Shown: piece by piece, positions 1-11,321 of the stretch | Layout of the letters: each line of letters opens with the position of its first letter | Position numbering within the stretch: position 1 is the first letter of the stretch | Assembly: GCF_024679245.1 (NCBI RefSeq) | Contig: NC_090182.1 | Location: forward strand, 35,363,047-35,427,046 | DNA: 64,000 bases | Direction of reading: 5' to 3' | DNA from: Pseudorasbora parva | Lineage: Eukaryota > Chordata > Actinopteri > Cypriniformes > Gobionidae | Notes under the pieces: generated by a model | The model's database searches: none | Seen by the model: only the letters and a program-made list of their open reading frames with translations | What the model was told of the DNA's origin: nothing | Translations under genes and position numbers: made by a program

Positions 1-240
1 TCAGTCGGGTCGGGAATAAAATAATTTATAGCGGGTGAGCACGGAGTGAATTTTGCGCGAGCGGAATGGTGCGGTGCGGAATAGCGGCCGGGAGCAGGAC
101 GAAAATACAGCGCCGCGCAGATTATATTTTGAAGGAAAGTGTATGGGAAAAAAAGAAAGAAACAGCGAAAAGGGTGATAATGGACTGATTCATCTTCTTG
201 AGATAATGGTTGAGAAATAAATAGCATTTAAAAATTGGGG
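1..240. repeat. GC-rich dispersed-repeat edge
   Basis: The first 120 bases are dense in GCGGG/GCGGA-type words and then turn abruptly AT-rich. This composition resembles the subterminal part of fish hAT-like elements, but no terminus or target duplication is visible because the window begins here. No coding signal was found. Confidence 0.25.
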
Positions 241-580
241 AAATTAAAGTTCATCTTGCTCAGGGCAGGGAACTGGGAACTGTGTGAATGCACTAACGTT
301 GGACGTTTTATTTACTTCTAGCGCTTGCGCTGTTGTGTTCAATAGTACCCAGGCTACACTTGAGTTACCGACCGCTACCGTCTTTAACTGGAATCTGATC
401 GAGTGCCGCGGGAATGCGGACCAGTCAAATCCTGTAGTCACCAGTGTGCTATGAATTCTGGGATAGGGAAGGGTGCGAAGTTATGGGAAGGTCCCATCTG
501 CTGTACCCTTCCTTTGCCTGAGAACCGAAGGGCGCATTTTGAAGTCGCTCATGAATTGCGGCAGCCTTCGTCGCACCCTT
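241..580. other. Stretch without a recognisable gene
   Basis: Two short overlapping ORFs exist here on opposite strands but neither resembles a protein. Words of the type GAAGGGTGC recur, as in the tandem repeat just downstream, so this may be flank of the same repetitive unit. Confidence 0.3.
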
Positions 581-755
581 TGGGACAGCCTACGTAGTGC
601 CGCTGTGACGTAATCGCACTTCAAATGCGGCCTTCAGAGGGTGCAGCCTTCACTTTGGGACAGTCTTCGTAGTGTAGGTATGACGTAATCGCACTTCAAA
701 TGCGGCCTTCGAAGTGCGCGCACTTCACTTTGGGACACAGCTAATGTGTTGCATG
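581..755. repeat. 75-bp tandem repeat with CRE-like motif
   Basis: The word TGGGAC recurs at 581, 656 and 731, giving a 75-bp period. Two near-complete units each carry a TGACGTAA motif (606-613 and 681-688), which matches a CRE/ATF-type half site. The array sits immediately 3' of the minus-strand PB1 pseudogene, so it could be a subterminal repeat of a mobile unit containing that gene; that link is inference. Confidence 0.55.
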
Positions 756-1272
756 CAACTTCAGGACAACCAAACTTGCTGAGTCATCTTCTGTAATCAG
801 CCATCTTGTATTTCAGGCTCAGTTGCCAGACATGAAAGCCAGATAAAGAGCCTGGTTCCTTCAAACATGGATATTTTCGGATCAGTGCTTCAGTCACACT
901 TGCAATCTGACTCTTTCTACAGAAGAAGTGGATGTGGATTCACATGGGACAGCGTCATCAACTGAATATGCAGTAGAAATAGATGGTTCTTCATCTGCTG
1001 ACAGTGATGTACTGGCACTGTTAGAATGATGGGAGAAGAGAATACAACTTTGATAGTATCTTTGTTCTGAATTTGGTCAGTGGATGTAAGGGTAAAGAAG
1101 TCGTTGAAGTCAGCATCTTTATACTGAAGAGAGAAATCATCAGTGACATTAAATTCCTCCTTAACAGCTTTCCTCAGTTCATCTAAAGTATTTGGGATTC
1201 CTGAGGGAAGGATAAACTTCCCGATTTCCTGTTCAATAAGAACTCTTACTGCTGCAGGGTCCATGCTGTCAT
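741..1272 (-). pseudogene. PB1-domain exon of a multicopy teleost gene, decayed
   Basis: An intron ending in a pyrimidine-rich tract and AG (1274-1273) precedes this exon, so it is a spliced gene. From ATG 1264 it encodes a PB1-like ubiquitin fold: MDPAAVRVL, then LPSGIPNTLDELRKAVKEEF, FSLQYKDADF and LTSTDQIQNKDTIKVV, which match the basic and acidic patches expected of PB1. The frame then breaks near 1030: the next 100 bases read as a Ser/Thr/Glu-rich linker only in another frame. A third frame at 894-745 encodes EALIRKYPCLKEPGS and SLKYKMADYRR, followed by an in-frame TGA (786-784). Proteins of this architecture (PB1, acidic linker, KYPCL-type segment; SAMD3-like) are remembered as highly multicopy in fish. 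Two frame breaks and a stop mark it as dead. Function unknown. Confidence 0.6.
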
Positions 1273-2432
1273 CTAAAGAAAAATAAATAAATAAAGAAAA
1301 AAAATTAAAGCCTGATACTGACCAATTATCCAATTTATACCAATTATCTGATCAATTATCCAATTTCAGATACCTGACCAATTATGTAAACCATTTAGGG
1401 ATATCTGTAGATAAAATCCAATGTCGTAATTTTCCATCATTGCCATTATTGTATTGGATTGGATTTTAGGCTTAACATTATTTGTACAAGAGGCAGTCAG
1501 GCATTTAATGTTTGCTTAACCTGACCATTTAATAAGAACAGCAGATATGATGTTTCAGTGTGACCAAGCGGTTTTGACCTAAACAATAAGCGGCCAGAGG
1601 ATACCAATCACAAAGTGCCTTAAACTCAACAAGACGCACATCCCCACTTAGGGTTGCCACCCGTCCCGTGAAATACGGAATCGTCCCGTATTTTCTGGAA
1701 AAATGACGCGTCCTGTATCAAAGCAATACAGAACGCGTTTAGTCCTGTATTTTACATAGGTCCACCCGCATCGTGTGAAGACACTCCTATTCTGCCCCTA
1801 ATTTGGTCGCTGCCGTCGTTGGTTTGTATGATTGGTTTATTTCAGGTTCACGGGCCGTTAATCACGGCCAATCAGAGTCAGAAGAGGAGGGGACCCCGCC
1901 TCGTCAGTTCTTTTCTATATGGGCAGAATCCATTTGAAACGATGGTGGAGGCAGCTCCAAATACCCTTTATGAAAATATTTTTTTGATTGATAACGTTAG
2001 GTTTCATATGCTGCCTATTAAGAAATAATGTTAATAATGTAGGCTACATTAATGATGTTATGGTATGATTTGTTTATTAAGGATAAGTTGTACAGTAAGA
2101 CACTAAATAGGACCTTTTAGGAATAAAATAAACAACTATTTTAAATACAACCCCAAATCAGAAAAAGTTGGGACAGTTTGGAAAACGCAAATAAAAAAAG
2201 AAAGTAGTGATTTCTAAATATACTTTGACATATATTTCATTGCAGACAATATGAACACAAAATATTTCATGTTTTGTCTGGTCAACTTCATGTCATTTGT
2301 AAATATGCATCCTTTCCTGTCATTCAGACCTGGAACACATTTCAAAAAAAGTTGGGACAGGAGCAATTTAGGGCTAGTAATGAGGTAAAAGGGTTAAATA
2401 ATGATGTGATTTGAAACAGGTGATGTCAACAG

Positions 2433-3502
2433 GTGATTGAAATTATGATTTGGTACAAAAGCAGCATCCAAGAAAGATCTAATCCTTTAGGAGCAAAGAT
2501 GGGCAGAGGATCGCCAGTTTGCCAAGAAATACGTGAGAAAATTATTGAAATTTTTAAAAACAATGTTCCTCAAAGAAAGATAGGAAGAGATTTGGATATT
2601 TCACATTCAACAGTGCATAACATAATTACAAGATTCAAGGAATCTGGAGGAATTTTCAGTGCGTAAAGGACAAGGCCAAAGTCTAAGCTGAACAACCGTG
2701 ATCTCCGATCCCTCAGGCGGCACTGCATCAAGAATCGTCATTCATCTATAAGCGATATCACCACATGGGCTAACGACTACTTTGACAAACCTTTGTCAAG
2801 TACCACAATACGTAATTACATCCACAAATGCCAGTTAAAACTGTACTGTGCCAAAAGGAAGCCTTATGTTAACAGTGTGCCTTGAAGCGCCGTCGACTTC
2901 TCTGGGCTCGGAGGCATCTGGGATGGACCATCACACAGTGGAAATGTGTACTGTGGTCAGATGAATCAGTATTCCAGGTATTTTTTGGGAGGAATGGACG
3001 CTGTGTGCTCTGGACCAAAGAAGAAAAGGATCATCCAGACTGTTACCAGCAACAAGTCCAAAAGCCAGGGTCTGTCATGGTATGGGGTTGTGTCAGTGCC
3101 CTTGGCAAAGGTAACTTGCACTTCTGTAAAGGCGCCATTAATGCTGAAAAGTACATAGAGATTTTGGAGCATAATATGCTGCCTTCAAGAAGATATCTTT
3201 TCCAGGGACGTCCATGCATATTTTAACAAGAGAATGCAAAACCACATTCTGCACACATTACAAAGTCCTGGCTGCGGAGGAAGAGGGTACGGGTACTTGA
3301 CTGGCCTGCCTGCAGTCCCGACCTGTCTCCAATAGAGAATGTGTGGCGCATTTTGAAGCGCAAAATGCGACAACGAAGACCCCGTACTGTTGCCCACCTT
3401 AAGACTTGTTTGCAGGAAGAATGGGACAAAATTACACCTGAAACACTTCATCACTTGGTGTCTTCAGTCCCTAAACGTCTTTTAAGTGTTGAAAAGGAAT
3501 GA
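2433..3502 (+). pseudogene. Tc1-like transposase, decayed
   Basis: The first part (from MGRGSPVCQEIREKII, about 2499) is the N-terminal helix-turn-helix, including RKIGRDLDISHSTVHNII. A frame break near 2655 leads to a second stretch with RSLRRHCIKNRHSSISDI, which ends at TGA near 2883. The catalytic region follows from 2884 (KRRRLLWARRHLGWT), with the first catalytic Asp in VLWSDESVF. A TAA at 3224-3226 replaces the Gln normally before the second Asp. That second site itself reads QENAKPH, so the Asp is Glu here. The third acidic residue is kept in DLSPIENVWRILK. The frame ends at TGA 3500-3502. The protein would bind the IR/DR termini and cut at TA, but with two stops, a frame break and an altered catalytic residue it is inactive. 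Confidence 0.85.
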
Positions 3503-3722
3503 AAAGGAAAAGGAATGGCAACATTACAAAGTGGTAAATGCTTTACTGTCCCAACTTTTTTTGAAATGTGTTGCAGGTCTGAATGACAGGAAAGGATGCA
3601 TATTTACAAATGACATGAAGTTGACCAGACAAAACATGAAATATTTTGTGTTCATATTGTCTGCAATGAAATACAAGTCAAAGTAATTTTAGAAATCACT
3701 TCTTTTTTTATTTTATTTGCAC

Positions 3723-5352
3723 TAGGGGTGACCCCTAATAGTCGAAGATTCGATGCATCGATATGCAGGACCGGATTCGACCACTGATCTCATGGTCGAA
3801 TCTTCACGGGTGTTATGAAACGAGGATCATACCATTTTGGCAATATGGGGTTCTCAATATTAGTGTTATAAAGATGTGTCTTTAAAATTCGAACACGTAT
3901 ACCGACGGCGGCATTCGACGGCTTTCCGCGGCGATTAAATGTATAATTCCCTCAAATCGTGAATGTACATACTGATTTCACCCTGTGCTACAAGATACAC
4001 TCATCGTGCAGCTCTTCTGTCAGAAGTCGATTCAAAATTGAGCTTGCGCACGGCGCATAATGTTCACGTCTGCCTGGTGTGAGATCCCTGAGACACGGAG
4101 CTTCAGTCAGGTGTGCGACCCCCTTCAGGCACAATCGGCTTAAGAACGTGCATATAAACGCACTCAAAGTGTTCTTTTCCTCTCTAGACAGGTATTTTTT
4201 TTAGGTTTATTTATCAAAATGTTCTTTTATATATTTGTGTGATGTTATGTGTTTTGATCGCGGCTTTTAAATGTTATAAGAGAACGGTTAATTTAGGAAT
4301 GTGTAGTGTACGTGTACTGTGTGCTGTGTGTAAAGTAAAATAAAAATAGTCTTAGGGTGCTTTCACACCTGCCTCATTTAGTTCGGTTGAATCGTACTAG
4401 AGTTCGTTTCCCTCTTTGGTGCGGTTCGTTTGGTCAGGTCTGAAAGCAGCAATCGCACTCGGGTGCGCACCAAAAGCGGACCAAACAAGCGTACCGAGAC
4501 CTCCTTGAAGAGATGGTCTCGGTACGATTTCAAACGAACTCTGGAGCGGTTTGTTTGTGGTGAGAACGTGATCCGACCTCGAACAGAACCAACTGCAAAA
4601 GTACTGATCATTTTTGGACTAAACCAGCTGCCGTAGTTAGCTGCGCTGACATTGTGTGCATGATATTATTACCTGATAGATCGTTGGCAATATTTTCGGA
4701 AGATGGAAGCATGTCAAGAGTTAATAATTAATGCACGCCTCCTCTTGAAGTGACGAGTGATGCGCGCTCGCCGTCTGCAGTGCATTAGAGCGTTGTTTTC
4801 ATGTCGCATCCGCGCTTCATTATAGAAATGTTTTGTTTGCATACTGTGGTAAATACACACAGTGTAGTAGATTATGGCCAGGGACAAAACCAGCCCGCGC
4901 AGTCGTCTCTCCATAGTGTTATTATAGTTTGCTGGCTTTGCCTCTTCTGTTGGAATTTTCCCACATGTAAATTCTGACCAATCGAAAAGCAGTTTAGGAA
5001 ATACGCCATGGCCAATGAGTGATGTGGATGTTGTTACGTGCCTGCGTTTTGGTTCGTTTCAACTGGTTCGGACCAAAGCAATCAGTGTGGTGTGAAAAGG
5101 AACCAAAAAAGCTAAAAAATGCAACAATGTATAATTGTTTGCCCTTGGTTCGGACCAAATGAACCGAACTAGAGATGTGAAAGCACCCTTAGCCTCCTGC
5201 TGACTAGTGTCCTGCCCTTCCCAACCCGATACTGTTTTTTTTTTCCAGTCTATGGTTTACACACACATAGATGATTCGACTTTTGGTCGACCATAGGGAG
5301 ATTCAAAAAATTCTGATTCGAATGTGTAAATCCTTAGTCGGGGACAGCCCTA
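3723..5352. mobile_element. hAT-type element nested in the Tc1
   Basis: Termini TAGGGGTGACCCC (3723) and GGGGACAGCCCTA (ending 5352) are imperfect inverted repeats. They are flanked by an identical 8-bp duplication ATTTGCAC (3715-3722 and 5353-5360). Subterminal sequence is rich in ATTCGAC/GTCGAAT words. No transposase is present, so it is a non-autonomous hAT relative, itself interrupted at 4355-5188. Confidence 0.85.
4355..5188. mobile_element. PIF/Harbinger-like non-autonomous element
   Basis: Ends GGGTGCTTTCACA and TGTGAAAGCACCC are perfect inverted repeats, extended by matching AGTTCGGTT/AACCGAACT words. A 3-bp TTA duplication (4352-4354, 5189-5191) fits the TWA target of PIF/Harbinger. 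Short ORFs inside are products of the palindromic sequence and look non-coding. This is the innermost and therefore youngest layer of the nest. Confidence 0.8.
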
Positions 5353-5795
5353 ATTTGCACATTCCATACTGTCCCAACTTTTTCTGATTTGGGGTTGTAA
5401 TTGCATCATCCAATACTATAGAATTAACAATAGTCTATATAAAAACGGAATAATACATACATATATTTACTTAACTTACCAAAAAAAAAAAAATTTTGTT
5501 AAGTGTTTTATTAAAATAAGAAATGATTGTAGATATTATATCATTTACAGTTATTTAGGTGTGGTTTCACTGTTTGGATGGTGTTACTGCAAACAATGAC
5601 AAATATTTTAGTCAAAATCTTTGTTCACAACACTATAAAATTACTCGAGTTAATTAGCAATTTCTTATCCTACTCCCCTCTAGGTTACAGCAGCTGAGTT
5701 TTTTTCATTGTCATAGCTGTGTATAATGCTGAGTGCATCTGTTCACACTGATTTCAATAGCAGATATCCTATTATAATGTCCATTGGTATCAATC

Positions 5796-5899
<104 letters not shown>

Positions 5900-6050
5900 A
5901 ATTATGAAAACATGTTTTAAGTTATGATATACGACCACTGCACTGGCACACCATCGGGACTGTGGTCATCGTGGCCCCAAGGGGTGTGGCCACCGCTGTG
6001 GCAGGCGTCCCTTATTTTTTTGTATTGAAGGTGGCAACCCTATCCCCACT

Positions 6051-6394
6051 TGACTGAAGATAGTAAGATCTCAGATGTTCATCATACAAAGCACTGAAAG
6101 TCTTGACAATGAAACTAATACTTTTGTCCAAAATGACAATCTACATAATTTCAGCAAAGTCAGGTAAACCCCCAGTGCAGCCATAAGGCAGAATCTTCCC
6201 CACTTTGTATACTGTTCCACAGTAAGTCACTGAAGTGGTTAAAGGGACACTTGCTTGATTTGAAATGTTTCTTATGGCCTGCTGTACATCCACATGCAGA
6301 AGCTCCAATTGCATATTGGAAACTTTATTCACATACAATGAGGTCAATCATTAGTTGATGCCTTGTAGCAAGGGACAACAATACATTTTTGAAA
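6051..6394 (-). pseudogene. C-terminal part of Tnp2-like pseudogene
   Basis: Continues the gene from the duplicated block. It reads NFKNVLLSLATRHQL, loses frame near 6330, then resumes as YVNKVSNMQLELL, TYCGTVYKVGKILPYGC and GLPDFAEIM. TAG at 6143-6141 follows where Gln is expected. The frame continues IVILDKSISFIVK and YDEHLRSYYLQSSGD to the hAT target duplication at 6043-6050. Function unknown. Confidence 0.6.
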
Positions 6395-6950
6395 TTTGAC
6401 ATATGTCTCAGTACACGCTTGAAAAAGCTATGCTTAGATTCAAAACGTATGGTCCAAAGTCCAACTACTGGACCAAAACACTCAATCAACTGAGGATAAT
6501 GCTCCAAGAAGTGGTGTTTTGGGAGCAGTCTTTCATTTGGGAAAAGTTCAAGAAATTGATGCCGATGTTCTGAAATTTTTGAGTCCAAATAACCAATAGT
6601 TTCTGCAGTATGGACAGGTGACACGACCAGTTCAACAATGTCTTTTAAAGTCATGAGAATTTGCCAAGCAGGTTCACCTAAAGGTATCTTGGACCCAATC
6701 AAGAATGGCAGAAGTTGGATAAGAGCCCAGTTCTCATGCATATTGCCCCCTACACTTCGACGCTTGGCAACATTTTCAGGTATTGCGTGAGGGCTATTTG
6801 TTTTGTCCGTCCATTTGTAGGGAAAGAAAGCAATTGCCTCATTGAGTTCCCTTAAAGTGAAATATTTCTTCTTTACAAGAACAGAGAGGCACAGTGTTAG
6901 CTCCACAGGAATGCCACCTTCAAATAAGTCATGGGCTATGTCTGGGGGAT
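6395..6950 (-). repeat. 556-bp direct duplication, copy 1 (coding)
   Basis: Aligns without gaps to 9143-9698 (offset 2748). By eye I found only one difference, in the GACG(C/T)TTGGC word. It encodes part of the Tnp2-like domain, including FFPYKWTDKTNSPHAIP, NMHENWALIQLLPFLIG, LLPKHHFLEHYPQLIECFG and LWTIRFESKHSFFKRVLRH, with no stop. Copy 1 is joined to the C-terminal part of the gene on its left; copy 2 is joined to the N-terminal part on its right. Confidence 0.9.
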
Positions 6951-7683
6951 TTTGTCAAACCCCAACCACTAAATAGCCAAAGTCGGCGGCCTATACGGGA
7001 ATGGTGTGCTATATCTCTGCTAAGGGATCGGGGGTACGGTGTGCGCCCCAGGGGTGCAAACGTACCCCGAAAGTGCCATAGACGATTGATGGGGCGAAAC
7101 TTTGACCCCTCGTAGCTCCGAGCGAGGATCTCAAACACACACATATATTACACGAAATTTGAAGGGGCTGATAGGATCTCTCAGCACACACATCTCAAAG
7201 GGGTGTAAGTTGTACCCCTGGGGTGCTAGAGCTCCCCAAAAATCGCAAAAAAGGCCCATTGACTTAACATGGGGAGGGTCGACCCATGAAACGCATGCAA
7301 CGCATGCGTTTCTCATTCAATGGTAAATCCCATAGGGATTTTGTATTGAGCATAGCTCTGCTTCACAGACTCACAGAGACAAGGGGGTGGGCCCAATCTA
7401 CTCAGACAACCAATCACTATCTCAGGATCATGATGATGTTATTAAGCCACGCCCTAGCAACCGTTTAGAGCTCCCTAACAACCGATCCCATTGACTTCCA
7501 TTGAAAAAGATCAAAGTTATATCTCTGGATAGGAGTGTCATAGAAACATGAGGGTGGGTTTGATTGACTCGGGGCATCAACGGCCAATCACAAATCACCT
7601 TCAACACTTCCTAGCCACGCCCTAGCAACCATTATCGAGCACCCTAACAACCCAAATCCACAGTGTATATCTTCACATCTGAA

Positions 7684-8045
7684 CATCATAGAGACACGGG
7701 AGTTGGTTTATATCATTCATACTGGCAAGGGGATTTTGGGGAATCATTATGGGATGGTGCCAGGCCACTCCATAGCAACCAAACAGAGTACCCTAGCAAC
7801 TGTTTAGCAAGACCTATATCTCTGCATTAGTACATCATAGAGACACGGGGGTTGGTATATATCATTCATACTGGCAAGGGGATTTTGGGATATCATTATG
7901 GGATGCTGCCAAGCCACTCCATAGCAACCAAACAGAGTACCCTAGCAACTGTTCAGATCTCTGCATTAGAAAATCATACAGACATGGGGGTTGGTTTATA
8001 TAATTAGTACTGGCAAGGTGATTTTGGGGTATCATTATGGGATGT
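7684..8045. repeat. ~145-bp tandem repeat, about 2.5 units
   Basis: The word CATCATAGAGACACGGG recurs at 7684 and 7833, and a variant near 7972. Each unit also carries CATACTGGCAAGGGGATTTT and ends in CCATAGCAACC. Confidence 0.75.
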
Positions 8046-8395
8046 TGCCACTCCATAGCAACTACCCAGAATACCCTAGCAACCACATAGCAACGTCATA
8101 GCAACCACCCAGAACACCATAGCAACTGCCTAGCAACCACCCAGAACACCCTAGCAACCGCCTAGCAACACCCTAGCAACGCCCTAGCAACCACCCAGAA
8201 CACCCTAGCAACTGCCTAGCAACGCCCTAGCAACCACCCAGAACACCCTAGCAACCGCCTAGCAACCACCTAGCAACCACCCAGAACACCCTAGCAACCG
8301 CCTAGCAACGCCCTAGCAACCACCCAGAACACCCTAGCAACCGCCTAGCAACGCCCTAGCAACCATCCAGAACACCATAGCAACCGCCTAGCAAC
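8046..8395. repeat. CCTAGCAACC minisatellite
   Basis: Dense head-to-tail array of 10-11-mers CCTAGCAACS, periodically interrupted by ACCCAGAACA so that a higher-order period of roughly 40 bp appears. It looks like expansion of the CCATAGCAACC end of the neighbouring unit. Confidence 0.9.
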
Positions 8396-9058
8396 ATGCT
8401 AATCATGCTAGCAACATGCTAATCATGTTAGCATCATGCTAGCAACATGCTAATCATGTTGCTAGCATCATGCTAATCATGTTAGCATCATGCTAACAAC
8501 ATGCTAATCATGTTAGCATAATGCTAGCATCATGCTAATCATGTAAGCATCATGCTAGTCATGTTAGCATCATGCTAGCAACATGCTAATCATGTTGCTA
8601 GCATCATGCTAATCATGTTAGCATCATGCTAACATCATGCTAATCAAGTTAGCATTATGCTAATAACATGCTAATCATGTTAGCATCATGCTAACATCAT
8701 GCTAATCATGTTAGCATCATGCTAGCAACATGCTAATCATGTTAGCATCGTGCTAACCACATGCTAATCATGTTAGCATTATGCTAATAACTTGCTTATT
8801 CTATGCTAACAACTTGCTAATCATGTTAGCATCATGCTAGCAACATGCTAATCATGTTAGCATCATGCTAGCAACATGCTAATCAGGTTAGCATCATGCT
8901 AGCATCATGCTAATCATGTTAGCATCATGCTAGCAACATGCTAATCATGTTAGCATCGTGCTTACCACATGCTAATCATGTTAGCATTATGCTAATATTT
9001 TGCTTATTCTATGCTAACAACATGCTATTCATGTTAGCATCATGCTAACATCATGTTG
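8390..9058. repeat. GCTAATCATGTTAGCAT tandem array
   Basis: About 670 bp of degenerate repeats of CATGCTAATCATGTTAGCAT with inserted GCTAGCAA blocks. Each core is partly self-complementary (ATGCTAA/TTAGCAT), so the array can form many small hairpins. Repeats of this flavour are remembered as common in cyprinid genomes. Confidence 0.9.
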
Positions 9059-9142
9059 CTTGGCTTTTTTCCATCACAAATGCCACAGGGCCCCGAGTTT
9101 TGCCACGGCAAGCACCACTCACAATTTCTTCAGGAATTGTAC

Positions 9143-9698
9143 TTTGACATATGTCTCAGTACACGCTTGAAAAAGCTATGCTTAGATTCAAAACGTATGG
9201 TCCAAAGTCCAACTACTGGACCAAAACACTCAATCAACTGAGGATAATGCTCCAAGAAGTGGTGTTTTGGGAGCAGTCTTTCATTTGGGAAAAGTTCAAG
9301 AAATTGATGCCGATGTTCTGAAATTTTTGAGTCCAAATAACCAATAGTTTCTGCAGTATGGACAGGTGACACGACCAGTTCAACAATGTCTTTTAAAGTC
9401 ATGAGAATTTGCCAAGCAGGTTCACCTAAAGGTATCTTGGACCCAATCAAGAATGGCAGAAGTTGGATAAGAGCCCAGTTCTCATGCATATTGCCCCCTA
9501 CACTTCGACGTTTGGCAACATTTTCAGGTATTGCGTGAGGGCTATTTGTTTTGTCCGTCCATTTGTAGGGAAAGAAAGCAATTGCCTCATTGAGTTCCCT
9601 TAAAGTGAAATATTTCTTCTTTACAAGAACAGAGAGGCACAGTGTTAGCTCCACAGGAATGCCACCTTCAAATAAGTCATGGGCTATGTCTGGGGGAT
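9143..9698 (-). repeat. 556-bp direct duplication, copy 2 (coding)
   Basis: Partner of 6395-6950. Here the frame continues upstream (9699-9792) into VKNVCPLTNKLKHFHFTTGY and PPDIAHDLFEGGIPVELTL, so this copy is the one attached to the rest of the domain. Confidence 0.9.
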
Positions 9699-10861
9699 AG
9701 CCAGTAGTAAAGTGAAAATGCTTCAGTTTGTTGGTCAACGGACAAACATTTTTGACACCATAGCAATGGGTCAGTGTAGGATGTTCCATCACAGTCTGAA
9801 CATGGCTTGCATAATCTTCTCTAGTTCATGGAGGAAAAGCACCTGATCTCACTCCATTTTCCTGGAATTCAGCATGGTGGCCAAGGCACAATCGACAGTT
9901 ATAATCTGCATTAAAACTTTCAACTAAACCACCAAAAGCATGGGCACCAAGGTTGTCTGCTACAACATTGAGCACAGTCCCTTTGATGTTTTTTCCATAT
10001 CTAGCAATATAAACCCCTTCTTGTTCCAATGTACAAAGATAATTCAAAAGATTGTCTAAGATGACATCATATCCAAATCTTCTTACATCTTCAGCTTTGC
10101 TGAGAACAGCCAAATGTATCGATGTAAGAGCAGATCGCAATTCTGGTGGCATATTTGCCAAAAGGCAATAAACTGCAGTGATTTTGTTTTTGTTTTGCTT
10201 TTTCTTGGAAGTTCCAAGTGGATTGCACACCTCACAGTCATCAACATATAATATCAGAGATATTTTCATCTCATCCTTGGCAAAAAAATTGTTTTCAGTG
10301 AAATATTTGCCTTGAACAAAAGAGTTGAATGTTGATGGGACACTTGAACACTATGGAGATGTTTCCAAGCTTATTTGCTTGTTATTGAACACCTGTTGCA
10401 AGGTCTGGAGAATAGGTACATACTGATAGGATCTACTTTCAGCAGCATACAAAATATATTCCACAGGATCAACAACCTTACAATTGTCCTTAAAATATTG
10501 TCTTCTCTTGAAAGAAGTGCCAAGGGGACCTTTTCATCTAGTGCTGTCCTTATGGGGTTAACCTTACAAAGTTCATCAACGAACTTACTGATACTATCTT
10601 CACTGAGAAAACAGTTATTCTTACTTAAATTTGAATCAACAATGTTTCACACATCTTGGCATGCTGTCAGAGAAGAAATAAACTGGAGCTCCTCTACCAA
10701 ATTATCAATACATCTAGCAGAGGCATTATAAACACTCTCCAGCTTCAACAGTAACAGGGCTAATTTATTAAGAATTTTTAGTGACACATTTGGAATCTGG
10801 TCGTCTGGAATCTGGTCATCGCTTTCTCCAGTGATTCCTTCTGAATCCTGACAGTGTGGAT
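9699..10861 (-). pseudogene. Tnp2-like domain, N-terminal part
   Basis: Read leftward, an acidic linker (SEGITGESDDQIPDDQ) leads into VSLKILNKLALLLLKLESVY and NLVEELQFISSL. TGA at 10649-10647 interrupts, then KFVDELCKVNPIRTALDEKV follows. A one-base loss in the G4 run at 10524-10527 shifts the frame to LGTSFKRRQYFKDNCKVVDP. A TAG lies at 10353-10351. Next come ISLILYVDDCEVCNPLGTSK, then VVADNLGAHAFGGLVESFNA and CRLCLGHHAEF. TGA at 9828-9826 precedes TREDYASHVQTVMEHP. The DNLGAH...CRLC motif resembles Tnp2-type transposases. The first exon boundary is probably at an AG near 10836; this is a guess. Confidence 0.6.
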
Positions 10862-11321
10862 CAGGAGCAAATTAATGATGCCTGGACTTGCTTAACACAA
10901 TCACCTCAGCCTTAAAATCATTGGTAGAATGAGGATTGTGTTTTCAGCTTTTGTGTGTCACAAAAGTCCAATAAACGTTTGTCTTAAAATCACACCCAGA
11001 AAATACACATTCTACAGTTTCTTAACTCCTGAGGTGTTGACCTAAATGTTGAAAATAGTAATTTTCAGAAGAATGTGGTGTATTACAAATGTTACAGTTA
11101 AAGGAAAATTCTGCCCCTGGCTCCAAAGTGTCTTCATTTAAATGATTCCTACTTAGATGCGTGCAAAGGGCACCATGCATCTTGAAAGAGCATGGACAAT
11201 TGTAATGTGGGCAAGGTATAGTATGGCTATGGGTAAATGGCTCATGCTGTAGTCTGTAGTGCCTCAAAAGTGCTTCTTTTGAAGATGCTGTTAATTGGCA
11301 AACCTTGCACTGCCACACCAT
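10862..11321 (-). pseudogene. C2H2-like zinc-finger exon
   Basis: From ATG 11321-11319 the frame reads MVWQCKVCQLTASSKEALLR with H-x4-H, then CPHYNCPCSFKMHGALCTHL and CNICNTPHSSENYYFQHLGQ: three Cys/His finger-like modules. A TAA (11024-11022) stops the frame after HLRS, but the same frame continues ETVECVFSGCDFKTNVYWTF (a fourth finger), then TGA at 10946-10944, then KHNPHSTNDFKAEVIVLSK. The continuity of finger spacing beyond both stops shows they are secondary mutations. It presumably binds DNA; substrate unknown. Confidence 0.65.

Larger units (their letters stand above)
2148..5397 (+). mobile_element. Tc1/mariner element with IR/DR termini
   Basis: Ends CAACCCCAAATC and its complement are flanked by TA on both sides (2146-2147, 5398-5399). 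The inverted repeats are about 210 bp. Inner copies of the AAAGTTGGGACAG motif lie near 2350 and 3545, which is the IR/DR arrangement of Tc1-like fish elements. Minus the later insertion at 3723-5352 the element is about 1.6 kb, the usual size. It carries a decayed transposase gene. Confidence 0.9.
6951..9142. repeat. 2.2-kb composite tandem-repeat insertion
   Basis: Lies exactly between the two 556-bp direct copies, splitting the pseudogene. From left to right it has a unique 0.7-kb part with two paralogous stretches (GTACGGTGTGCGCCCC and TTGTACCCCTGGGGTGC types), then three tandem families annotated separately, and an 85-bp GC-richer tail. No transposase, LINE or LTR signature is seen. How it arrived is unclear. 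Confidence 0.7.

Noticed and set aside
4378..4636. Overlapping plus and minus ORFs of about 70 residues
   Set aside because: They arise from inverted-repeat sequence of a non-autonomous Harbinger-like element and resemble no protein.
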